Assembly (NCBI GenBank): GCA_021821185.1
Contig: JAKACU010000064.1
Location: forward strand, 1-6,278
From: Bacillota bacterium
GTDB taxonomy: Bacteria > Bacillota > Bacilli > Alicyclobacillales > SLC66
Length of the DNA stretch: 6,278 bases
Direction: 5' to 3'
The position numbers and the translations under genes are program-made. This document shows, piece after piece, positions 1 to 5,935 of this stretch (the first letter of the stretch is position 1; each line of letters starts with the position of its first letter). The notes under the pieces are model-generated. The model was not told the origin of the DNA. It searched no databases and saw only the letters and a program-made list of their open reading frames with translations.

Positions 1-1
1 T

Positions 2-232
2 TTGACCTTTGCCATCCTCATGTGGGTGGCGGGAATTTTGCTTCTTATCAAAAAAAGCACCAAGGCACTTTCTACCGGTTTTTGGCTATCCGTGGCGCTA
101 GCCCTCTTCATCTGGTGGGCAGGTGAAGGGTTTGGACAGATGTTGTCTCCGCTTGGCACAGACCCCAATTCCGGACCGCTCTTTATTCTCTTAGCTCTCT
201 GCGGTCTCAGCATTACATTTTCAGCAAATTAG
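2..232 (+). CDS. C-terminal part of an uncharacterised multi-spanning membrane protein
   Basis: The reading frame is open from the left edge and ends at TAG 230-232, so only the last 76 or so codons are visible and the true start lies outside the window. A TTG at position 2 is in frame, but no ribosome binding site can be seen, so I treat the gene as truncated by the window edge. The visible part is very hydrophobic, with three likely membrane spans at about residues 2-17, 26-45 and 58-75. A loop between spans 2 and 3 carries the conserved-looking pattern E-G-F-G ... T-D-P-N-S-G-P-L. From memory, a similar G-F-G ... T-D-P-N-x-G-P-L pattern occurs in uncharacterised bacterial integral membrane proteins. 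I cannot assign a function. Its 3' end overlaps the 3' end of the opposing GT-D gene by 20 bp. Confidence 0.7.
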   Translation: MTFAILMWVAGILLLIKKSTKALSTGFWLSVALALFIWWAGEGFGQMLSPLGTDPNSGPLFILLALCGLSITFSAN

Positions 233-983
233 GCAAACCGATCAAATTTTCCAGCCAAAAATCGGAATACACTTCGCCAGTAAAAAAACTGTTCATACCG
301 GAACCGATGTCAAATGCGACTTTCCCATGGACAGTAGAAATATAGGAGGCTAAAATCACAGCATTCGTGCCTGCAGCTAACAAGCATAAATCAAATTCGC
401 GGCAGTCGATCTGTTTTTTAGCTTCCGGTAGATCTTCATACTCATCAATGCTGATCGTGCCCACAATGTCAAAGCCTAATTGTGGGCGAAGATTACGGTT
501 CAAGGCGTGTTTCGCCTGTTGCGCAGGAGAACCGATTAACAAAATCTTGCGTCCCATCAGCATTTGCTCGAATTTCTCTTTTTGGGAAAACATAAACACC
601 CGACGCAGATAGGATTCAAAAATATATTTGGGTTTGATGCCATAGGCGGCAAATGCCCTTTCGGTCAGCAACCCGGCATCATTTGAGCGAATCAGAGTGT
701 TATAGCCGACAATATCGGCATTTCGGATGGCTTCCACCACTTCATCTCGAAGCTTCCCATTGGGAAAGCGCACTCCCCGGTGGAAGAATCCGCTTTTTTC
801 ACCTTGATTCGCAATTTTTGCTTCTGGGTGGTTCATAAACTCCTCTTCGGATAAAATTGTGTATTGTGCTATCACAAAGGATTCGGTCGCACCGATCGAC
901 ACCACAGATAAGGGTGTTTTCTCGCGAAGCGCCCCGACTATTTTGTCCATCAGCTCACTGCTGGTTAATACCCGGCTCTCCAT
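213..983 (-). CDS. GT-D fold (DUF1792-like) glycosyltransferase family protein
   Basis: This 256-residue soluble protein has no signal peptide or membrane span. Its N-terminal half resembles the GT-D (DUF1792) sugar-transferase family. It has a strand-turn segment S-I-G-A-T-E-S (residues 29-35) followed by V-I-A-Q, then R-F-P-N-x-x-L-R-D-E-V (72-82) and A-D-I-V-G (89-93). A second Rossmann-like part begins at K-I-L-L-I-G-S-P-A (146-154) and continues to A-F-D-I-G-S-G (223-229). In characterised GT-D enzymes the first motif is an acidic DxE-type metal site (R-x-G-D-G-E in many homologues). Here the Asp is Ala32, with Glu34 kept, so activity or metal use may differ. The ATG at 983 has an AAGGAG Shine-Dalgarno at 994-999, 10 nt upstream. 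It lies 36 nt after the stop of the larger glycosyltransferase gene, so co-transcription is likely. The role is probably adding a sugar to a surface glycan or glycoprotein; the acceptor is unknown. Confidence 0.78.
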   Translation of the reverse strand: MESRVLTSSELMDKIVGALREKTPLSVVSIGATESFVIAQYTILSEEEFMNHPEAKIANQGEKSGFFHRGVRFPNGKLRDEVVEAIRNADIVGYNTLIRSNDAGLLTERAFAAYGIKPKYIFESYLRRVFMFSQKEKFEQMLMGRKILLIGSPAQQAKHALNRNLRPQLGFDIVGTISIDEYEDLPEAKKQIDCREFDLCLLAAGTNAVILASYISTVHGKVAFDIGSGMNSFFTGEVYSDFWLENLIGLPNLLKM

Positions 984-993
984 AAATTGTGAG

Positions 994-999
994 CTCCTT
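994..999 (-). promoter_or_regulatory. Shine-Dalgarno AAGGAG of the GT-D gene
   Basis: The minus strand reads AAGGAG ten bases before the ATG at 981-983. It lies in the 36-nt gap after the upstream gene's stop at 1020, so the second gene is initiated independently within one message. There is no room for an obvious promoter or terminator between the two genes. Confidence 0.75.
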
Positions 1000-1019
1000 C
1001 TGAGCGACTGGCGACAGGC

Positions 1020-2927
1020 CTATCTTTTACCTTTTCGATCTTCTCTAACAAGATTGCGCAGCCACTTAGCGTATTCCAGTACGTTTGATTCCAGCACATT
1101 CAGGGTACAGATTTTTTCCCTTGCTTCTTGCACGATACTATCACGTAACTCTGGTTGCGAGATGATTTTCTCAGCCAAGTCAACGGCATCCTGTACACTA
1201 TAAATATGCGTCAATCCCGTTGCTCCGTGCGTTATGGCTTCCACTGCGCCTCCGGTACTCGTACTGATCACGGGGCACTCACATGCCTGTGCTTCCAAAA
1301 TACTATACGGGTACCCCTCAGAAAAGGAGGTGGATAAAAGCAGACCGCCAGTTTGCCCGAGCAAGGAGTAATAGATCGGCATAGAAGCATGCAAAACGTT
1401 GAGCAACAGCACATCATCAGCGACTTCATGCTTGAGAAGGTAACGAAAAAAATCATTAAGACCGCCACTGTTTGACGTATCGCTTGCTAATAATAATTTT
1501 ATCTGAGGACGTTTTTGTTTTAACTGAACGAATATCTGGATCAGCATTCGCCAATTTTTTGCTCTCTCGATTCTTCCGACCCAACCAATCAACGGCGCAT
1601 GGATCCAATCATCGGGAACCCCAAGTAACTGCATCTCACTGATGGATACAGAAAGCTTTCTAAAGGAGTTGGTGTCAACTGTGTTGCGCGCAACGAAGAT
1701 ATCGATATCAGGTCTGCGCCATAATGCTGATTTTGTCATGGACGCCACATAATAGCCAGGCACAACGACGCCCTTGATGCGCCCTTCGTCCTCTTTACGA
1801 TTGATGCGATTAAGTTCCTCCATAATCGGCTGCGCGAATCCGTGCAGCTCAAATACACATGTTCCTTCAAACCCGGCTGCGATGACTTTAGGCAAATTAT
1901 GAAGAGTATTGACAAAAGTGATGCTGGCAAATTTATTTTTCTGAATGTATTGGAACAAATGCTCAGCATCGCGGCTCACATGGTAAGGGATATTTTCAAA
2001 CATATTCAGCCCTGGCCCGCCATAATAAAAATAGGCATGAGACTTTACGCCAAAAGCGTTTAACTCAAGCAGGCGATTCGCGATGGCTGTTTCCACACCG
2101 CCTTGATAACAGGCCCAAATAACGGTAAGGGATGACGGTGTCTCACGGCGGCAAAGGGTTAGGCCACGCAACCAGGTCCGCACTGGGTCAGACAGGGTAC
2201 GTTGTACTGGATGGATAAAATAAGCATGTGGATCTCTAACCAACGCTGCCACCTCGTCGGGAGTGTACTGATCCACCATGCGGACAAACTTTGCTACTTC
2301 ATAAGGATAGGCTCTATAACGAGCGCCCGCCCGAACGGCCAAAGTCGGATGCAATATTTCCTCTAACGCAAAAACTTTTGTGGTTTCAAAAAGCTGTTCC
2401 AGTGATTCGCGATCGATTCCTTGGATCATCCTGCGCGCCGTTTCTCTTTTATAGACCTGCATACAGTTCAAACAACCGGCGAAAAAATCCATCCCAAAGA
2501 ACGGTTGCCATTTGTCCCATTCCGCCCACATCGTCTGTCCGGGAAACCAATGGGGTACTTCTTCAGGGGTATGTTGAATTCCCATATTGATTCCCATGCA
2601 GTCATGTTCACTCAGGGCCAGCTGTAAAAACTCTTCATATCCCGCCCGCACAAACATGACATCGGAATCTACACCGACCAAATAATCGTACTGTAAATCG
2701 ATTTCCTTTAACCAGACCATGACATCATAAAGGAATCGTCCTAAGCGTCCTTTGGTAAGCGGACGACTGTAAGGACAAATTTCAATATCAACCGTTTTGC
2801 CAAAATCGGGGTCATGTCCACCGTTGTATAGGATTACTTTGGCGCCCGGATTAAAAGTCAGCAGATTGTTCACCTGATCTTTGAGTACTTCTTCATGATC
2901 ATGCGCAAGCACAGCAAAACATATCAT
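1020..2927 (-). CDS. Two-domain glycosyltransferase: N-terminal GT-A-like domain fused to C-terminal GT-B (GT4-type) domain
   Basis: This 635-residue cytosolic protein carries two unlike transferase domains (numbering from ATG 2927). Residues 1 to about 235 look like a GT-A domain. They start with M-I-C-F-A-V-L-A-H-D and hold a DxD metal/nucleotide-sugar motif D87-S88-D89 in the context L-V-G-V-D-S-D-V-M-F, followed by D-F-F-A-G (147-151) and E-E-I-L-H-P (189-194). Residues 265 to about 630 are a GT-B fold of the GT4 type. They contain Q-G-G-V-E-T near the N-terminus, G-W-V-G-R-I-E-R-A-K (448-457), and the E-x7-E donor motif E537...E545 followed by P-V-I-S-T and G-G-A-V-E. It likely transfers two sugars in glycan or glycoprotein assembly; donor and acceptor are unknown. 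A GTG nine bases upstream (2936) is in frame, but the only good Shine-Dalgarno (GGAG, 2936-2939) overlaps that GTG and sits 8 nt before ATG 2927, so I chose the ATG. It is the first gene of the operon with the GT-D gene. Confidence 0.88.
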   Translation of the reverse strand: MICFAVLAHDHEEVLKDQVNNLLTFNPGAKVILYNGGHDPDFGKTVDIEICPYSRPLTKGRLGRFLYDVMVWLKEIDLQYDYLVGVDSDVMFVRAGYEEFLQLALSEHDCMGINMGIQHTPEEVPHWFPGQTMWAEWDKWQPFFGMDFFAGCLNCMQVYKRETARRMIQGIDRESLEQLFETTKVFALEEILHPTLAVRAGARYRAYPYEVAKFVRMVDQYTPDEVAALVRDPHAYFIHPVQRTLSDPVRTWLRGLTLCRRETPSSLTVIWACYQGGVETAIANRLLELNAFGVKSHAYFYYGGPGLNMFENIPYHVSRDAEHLFQYIQKNKFASITFVNTLHNLPKVIAAGFEGTCVFELHGFAQPIMEELNRINRKEDEGRIKGVVVPGYYVASMTKSALWRRPDIDIFVARNTVDTNSFRKLSVSISEMQLLGVPDDWIHAPLIGWVGRIERAKNWRMLIQIFVQLKQKRPQIKLLLASDTSNSGGLNDFFRYLLKHEVADDVLLLNVLHASMPIYYSLLGQTGGLLLSTSFSEGYPYSILEAQACECPVISTSTGGAVEAITHGATGLTHIYSVQDAVDLAEKIISQPELRDSIVQEAREKICTLNVLESNVLEYAKWLRNLVREDRKGKR

Positions 2928-2935
2928 TCGATTCA

Positions 2936-2939
2936 CTCC
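2936..2939 (-). promoter_or_regulatory. Shine-Dalgarno GGAG that fixes the start at ATG 2927
   Basis: The minus strand reads T-GGAG-TGAATCGA-ATG. GGAG is 8 nt before the ATG at 2925-2927, which is normal spacing. It overlaps the alternative GTG at 2934-2936, which has no other ribosome binding site. The shorter 635-residue product is therefore preferred. Confidence 0.65.
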
Positions 2940-3103
2940 AAATCATTGGCTATATTGTATAGGAGCTGTTTATAACAATACCTATAATATTCAGGTAGCA
3001 TGAAATTCTTCACTCGCATAATAACTGAATACTTATCAGAGGAATTATTAAGATCATCACGAATAATACATTGATCTTAGACAATGGGTGGCGGTAGATA
3101 AAG
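2940..3103. promoter_or_regulatory. AT-rich divergent intergenic region between the glycosyltransferase operon and the GGDEF gene
   Basis: This is the only sizeable non-coding stretch, and it must hold the promoters for both divergent units. It is visibly richer in A and T than the flanking genes. A perfect TATAAT lies on the plus strand at 2983-2988, but I find no good -35 box 16-18 bp before it. It is flanked by the short inverted arms TACCT (2979-2983) and AGGTA (2993-2997). On the minus strand, TACAAT (2954-2959) is a possible -10, also without a convincing -35. The promoters may therefore be activator-dependent or use an alternative sigma factor, but I cannot place either start site with confidence. 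A stronger inverted repeat is listed separately. Confidence 0.45.
3049..3079. repeat. 8-bp inverted repeat with 15-nt spacer upstream of the GGDEF gene (candidate operator or hairpin)
   Basis: The arms are TAAGATCA (3049-3056) and TGATCTTA (3072-3079), perfect reverse complements separated by 15 nt. The arm centres are 23 bp apart, close to two helical turns, which suits a dimeric DNA-binding protein. The repeat ends 24 nt before the GTG start at 3104. As RNA it could form an AT-rich stem in the leader of the GGDEF message, but there is no T-run to make it a terminator. Its function is inferred only. Confidence 0.4.
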
Positions 3104-4126
3104 GTGAATGCCAATCAGCTTCGGAATTTCTTCCATCGTTCCCGCGAATGGTCACGCACAACGCGGGGGATTGAATTGTTTACCATGGCGGCAAAGGACT
3201 TAAGCGAAGTCGCAGAGGCAGATTCCGGCTTTTTTGTTTATAAGAAACGAGTTTTGACAGACGGAACAACCCCGCAAAAACCATACGCCTATGCACCCTG
3301 GGGCACGTTTGTACATGATGAGAAACACCTGCAACAGTCGCTGCATGAAGCCATAAATTCACTCAATGTCCTGACCCCTATCATGGAGAAATGGATACTT
3401 GTAGAAGACATCCCAATAGAAGCACTGAAAAAAGCATGGGCCAGGTATAAATTGCTGGAATTCGGCATATGGCCCCTCGTTTCGCGAGAACACATGATGG
3501 GGGCCATTGTGGTCGCAAAAACGCAAACGATTTCTCACCATCTCACCATAGAAACGGGAACCGCCTTAATGGACGCCTGCGCCGCACAGGTTTCGCTTGC
3601 CTTGGATTTACTATTAGCACGTAGAATCGCAGAGGAAGCCAGCGAGCGTGATGTTTTAACCGGTTTGCTCAATCGCCGGGGATTTGAAGCCAGGCTGCAG
3701 CAAACGGTACTACAGACAAAACCAGCAGGGAGTTATTTAGTATTTGGTCTCATCGACATGAATGGCTTAAAAGCATTGAATGATTCACAAGGACACCCTG
3801 TTGGTGATCAAGCCTTGCGCGATATCGCCAATATTATATGTCGTAATATCCGTGCCGACGCTCTTGTTGCCCGCTTCGGAGGTGATGAATTTGCCATCCT
3901 GATGCAAGCCAATACGCCCGCTGCCGATACGGTTATGGCACGGTTGCAACAGACTGTACATCAACAATCGAATGGGAAATATTCCATCTGCGTAGGCGGG
4001 ACTATCTGGGGTCGACATGGCGAAACGTTGGAACAATGCTATCAAGTGGCTGACGAACATCTCTATGAATGTAAACGCAAATGTAAAAACCGCAGCGATC
4101 ACTTCTCCCAGCGAACAACAAAATAA
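3104..4126 (+). CDS. GAF-like sensor plus GGDEF diguanylate cyclase
   Basis: This 340-residue soluble protein is predicted to make cyclic di-GMP from two GTP. Residues about 25-172 look like a GAF-type sensory domain: mixed alpha/beta with W-P-L-V-S-R (123-128), M-G-A-I-V-V-A (132-138) and a closing helix. The ligand is unknown. A short linker helix (about 170-183) leads into the GGDEF domain, with D-V-L-T-G-L-L-N-R-R (183-192), the metal-site region I-D-M-N (217-220), N-D-S-Q-G-H-P-V-G-D (226-235) and an intact G-G-D-E-F at 259-263. The feedback I-site, normally R-x-x-D just before the signature, reads R-A-D-A (250-253), so product inhibition is probably weak or absent. There is no EAL domain and no membrane span. 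The start is GTG 3104, preceded by only a weak G-rich ribosome site (about 3086-3094). A later ATG at 3185 is possible but has no better site and would cut into the GAF domain. Its 3' end overlaps the opposing methyltransferase gene by 28 bp. Confidence 0.88.
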   Translation: MNANQLRNFFHRSREWSRTTRGIELFTMAAKDLSEVAEADSGFFVYKKRVLTDGTTPQKPYAYAPWGTFVHDEKHLQQSLHEAINSLNVLTPIMEKWILVEDIPIEALKKAWARYKLLEFGIWPLVSREHMMGAIVVAKTQTISHHLTIETGTALMDACAAQVSLALDLLLARRIAEEASERDVLTGLLNRRGFEARLQQTVLQTKPAGSYLVFGLIDMNGLKALNDSQGHPVGDQALRDIANIICRNIRADALVARFGGDEFAILMQANTPAADTVMARLQQTVHQQSNGKYSICVGGTIWGRHGETLEQCYQVADEHLYECKRKCKNRSDHFSQRTTK

Positions 4127-4788
4127 CCAGCATCGTGATGAGCGTCTTCAAACTGGCGCTCCCAATGCACCGCAGCATGAAAATCCTGAAATTCGTCAGG
4201 TCCGACGTAAAGTCCAAAACGAATCTCCGAGGGATCGTGCAGCCCCATTTTTGCAATGTCTTCAGGCGAGAAAAAACGAGCGTGTCTGTAGATGCTTGCC
4301 GGATTCTCTTGGCCACGCTTAGCGTACTTCTTTCCCCACGCGCCATGCTTGTGGATACAACCGACTACCAAGCGACCGCCCGGTTTGACCACACGCAATC
4401 CTTCGCGCAAAACGGACGCAGGATCGTCTGTGAATTCAAGCACGGCATTGCAAATCGCCAAGTCAAATGTGTTGTCAGCAAAAGGCAGGCAGGATAAATC
4501 CGCTTGGACAAAGGTAACACCCTGCTCACCCTTGCGCCGAGCCACTTCTAACATAGTATGCGAAAGATCAACGCCCACCACAGATAGGCCCATATCGTTC
4601 AACCAATACGTGTAAGAACCTGTTCCGCAGCCCAGATCAATGGCCGTTTCCCCTTGCGTCGGGCGTGAAGCGGCAGCCATCCTATCATGTTCAATTACGT
4701 CAACGTAGTGTCCAAGCGGAGTATGGCAAAAATCATCATACGTGTCTGCCTTCTGATCAAACCCAGCCCTTGTCTCCAGCGTCCTCAA
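4099..4788 (-). CDS. Class I SAM-dependent methyltransferase (Methyltransf_11/UbiE-like), substrate unknown
   Basis: This 229-residue cytosolic enzyme has the standard Rossmann SAM-binding core. Motif I is A-I-D-L-G-C-G-T-G-S-Y (49-59). The acidic ribose-binding residue is D74 in V-G-V-D-L-S. It also has A-D-L-S-C-L-P-F (97-103) and the late motif R-V-V-K-P-G-G-R-L-V-V (132-142). The C-terminal part (about 145-229) should set substrate choice and is not one I recognise. The start is TTG 4788, whose last bases form the TGA stop of the cysteine desulfurase gene (TTGA overlap). Translation is therefore probably coupled; an AAAGG lies just upstream but too close to be a normal site. The operon position after a sulfide oxidoreductase-like enzyme and a cysteine desulfurase suggests a sulfur-related substrate such as a thiol, but the sequence does not show this. 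Small-molecule, quinone and tRNA substrates remain possible. Confidence 0.85.
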   Translation of the reverse strand: MRTLETRAGFDQKADTYDDFCHTPLGHYVDVIEHDRMAAASRPTQGETAIDLGCGTGSYTYWLNDMGLSVVGVDLSHTMLEVARRKGEQGVTFVQADLSCLPFADNTFDLAICNAVLEFTDDPASVLREGLRVVKPGGRLVVGCIHKHGAWGKKYAKRGQENPASIYRHARFFSPEDIAKMGLHDPSEIRFGLYVGPDEFQDFHAAVHWERQFEDAHHDAGYFVVRWEK

Positions 4789-5900
4789 ATCCTTTCTCGC
4801 AACAACCGAATCGCTTCATCAATCTCTTCTTTCGTTGTATACCTTCCCAAACTGAACCGGATCGTCCCTTTGCCAATCCCCTCCTCCACTTTCATCGCCT
4901 TTAACACGGGAGAAAGCTGAACGTTTCCCGAATGACAAGCAGAACCTGTTGAAGCAGCGAGTTCGGGAATATTTTTCAGGATGTCCTGACCAATCTTTCC
5001 TACAAAACTGACACTCAGTGTATTGGGCAGGCGTTGCTCCGGATGTCCATGCAAGACAATTCCCGCTGCGAAGTGTCTCTTTAATTCGTCCCAAAAATAA
5101 TCACGCAAGTGTTTTGTTTGCGTGTTCCCGATGTTCTTCGCGGCTAGTTCGCAGGCTTTGCCAAGTCCAACACTAAGCAAAATATTTTCCGTTCCAGCAC
5201 GTCTTCCACTCTCGTGTAGAGCTCCGTGCACAAGCGATTCCATCGGAGTTCCTCTTCTTATATACAAGGCACCAATACCTTTTGGCGCATACAATTTATG
5301 ACCGGCTACTGACAATAAATCGACGCCCAGATCAGCAACTCTCGTCGGTATCTTCCCTACCGTTTGCGCTGCGTCGGTATGCAATAGAATGTTGTATTTC
5401 TTTGCGATTTTAGCGATTTCAGCGATCGGTTGAACGGTACCGACTTCATTGTTGGCGTGCATCACCGACAGCAGAATCGTCTCTTTGGTAATCGCCTTTT
5501 CAAGATCAGATGGAGATACCTGACCATAATGATCGACACCGACATACGTTACTTTTGCTCCTAATTTCTCTAAAAACTTGCATGGGTTGATGATAGCCGG
5601 ATGTTCGATCTGTGTCGTTATGATGTGACTGCCTTTTTCTTTAAGGGCAAAAAACACCCCCTTCAAGGCGTGATTGTTCGATTCGCTGCCGCCACTGGTA
5701 AAAACGACTTCTTCTGGAGCGCAGCCAAGCAAGTTCGCTGCTTGCGCTCTTGCCGTTTCCAATGCCTGTCGCGCAACTGTTCCCGCCCAGTGAGTGGAGG
5801 ACGGGTTTCCATAATAATCTGATAAAAAAGGTTTCATCGCTTGTGCAACTTCAGGTGCAATAGGTGTACTGGCATTGTAATCAAGGTAGATTTGTTGCAA
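4785..5900 (-). CDS. Cysteine desulfurase, NifS/IscS-type (PLP-dependent)
   Basis: This 371-residue class V aminotransferase-fold enzyme removes sulfur from L-cysteine, giving alanine and an enzyme-bound persulfide for Fe-S clusters, thio-cofactors or tRNA thiolation. Visible landmarks are Y-L-D-Y-N-A-S-T (5-12), T-S-G-G-S-E-S-N-N (68-76), the cofactor-stacking His100 in E-H-P-A-I, Asp176 in H-T-D-A-A-Q, the Schiff-base lysine K202 in A-G-H-K, R-R-A-G-T-E-N (233-239) and the catalytic cysteine C322 in S-T-G-S-A-C-H-S-G. The cysteine sits in a long mobile loop, as in group I enzymes, but is followed by His rather than the Thr usual in IscS and NifS. The start is TTG 5900, with AAGGGGGG at 5910-5917 nine nt upstream; M-Q-Q-I-Y-L-D is a normal N-terminus for the family. 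No scaffold gene (iscU, sufU) or thiolation partner (mnmA) lies beside it, so the sulfur acceptor is unknown. Confidence 0.93.
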   Translation of the reverse strand: MQQIYLDYNASTPIAPEVAQAMKPFLSDYYGNPSSTHWAGTVARQALETARAQAANLLGCAPEEVVFTSGGSESNNHALKGVFFALKEKGSHIITTQIEHPAIINPCKFLEKLGAKVTYVGVDHYGQVSPSDLEKAITKETILLSVMHANNEVGTVQPIAEIAKIAKKYNILLHTDAAQTVGKIPTRVADLGVDLLSVAGHKLYAPKGIGALYIRRGTPMESLVHGALHESGRRAGTENILLSVGLGKACELAAKNIGNTQTKHLRDYFWDELKRHFAAGIVLHGHPEQRLPNTLSVSFVGKIGQDILKNIPELAASTGSACHSGNVQLSPVLKAMKVEEGIGKGTIRFSLGRYTTKEEIDEAIRLLRERI

Positions 5901-5909
5901 ACTGCGCTG

Positions 5910-5917
5910 CCCCCCTT
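5910..5917 (-). promoter_or_regulatory. Shine-Dalgarno AAGGGGGG supporting the TTG start at 5900
   Basis: The minus strand reads AAGGGGGG nine bases before TTG 5898-5900, inside the 35-nt gap after the upstream oxidoreductase stop. It supports this unusual start and independent initiation of the desulfurase within a shared transcript. Confidence 0.65.
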
Positions 5918-5935
5918 GTTCTGGCTGTAGCTGAC

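Noticed and set aside
2..232. The left-edge frame as a complete 76-residue protein starting at TTG 2
   Set aside because: No sequence upstream is available to show a ribosome site, and the protein begins in the middle of a membrane span, which points to truncation by the window.
859..1203. 114-codon plus-strand open frame across the junction of the two glycosyltransferase genes
   Set aside because: It is antisense to two genes with clear motifs and Shine-Dalgarno sites, and its translation is low in complexity with no family resemblance.
2960..2988. Complete sigma-70 promoter for the GGDEF gene using TATAAT at 2983-2988
   Set aside because: No acceptable -35 hexamer or extended -10 occurs at 16-18 bp, and the site is about 115 bp upstream of the start; kept only as a note in the intergenic entry.
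3071..3100. TTGATC ... TAGATA as a promoter for the GGDEF gene
   Set aside because: The -10 would lie within four bases of the GTG start, leaving no leader for a ribosome site.
4140..4161. GAGCG...CGCTC stem downstream of the cyclase stop as a possible terminator
   Set aside because: The stem is only 5 bp with a 12-nt loop, no T-run follows on either strand, and it lies inside methyltransferase coding sequence.
4135..4497. 120-codon plus-strand open frame antisense to the methyltransferase
   Set aside because: It lies wholly inside a well-supported gene, has no ribosome site or recognisable domain, and its composition is that of a reverse-complement shadow.
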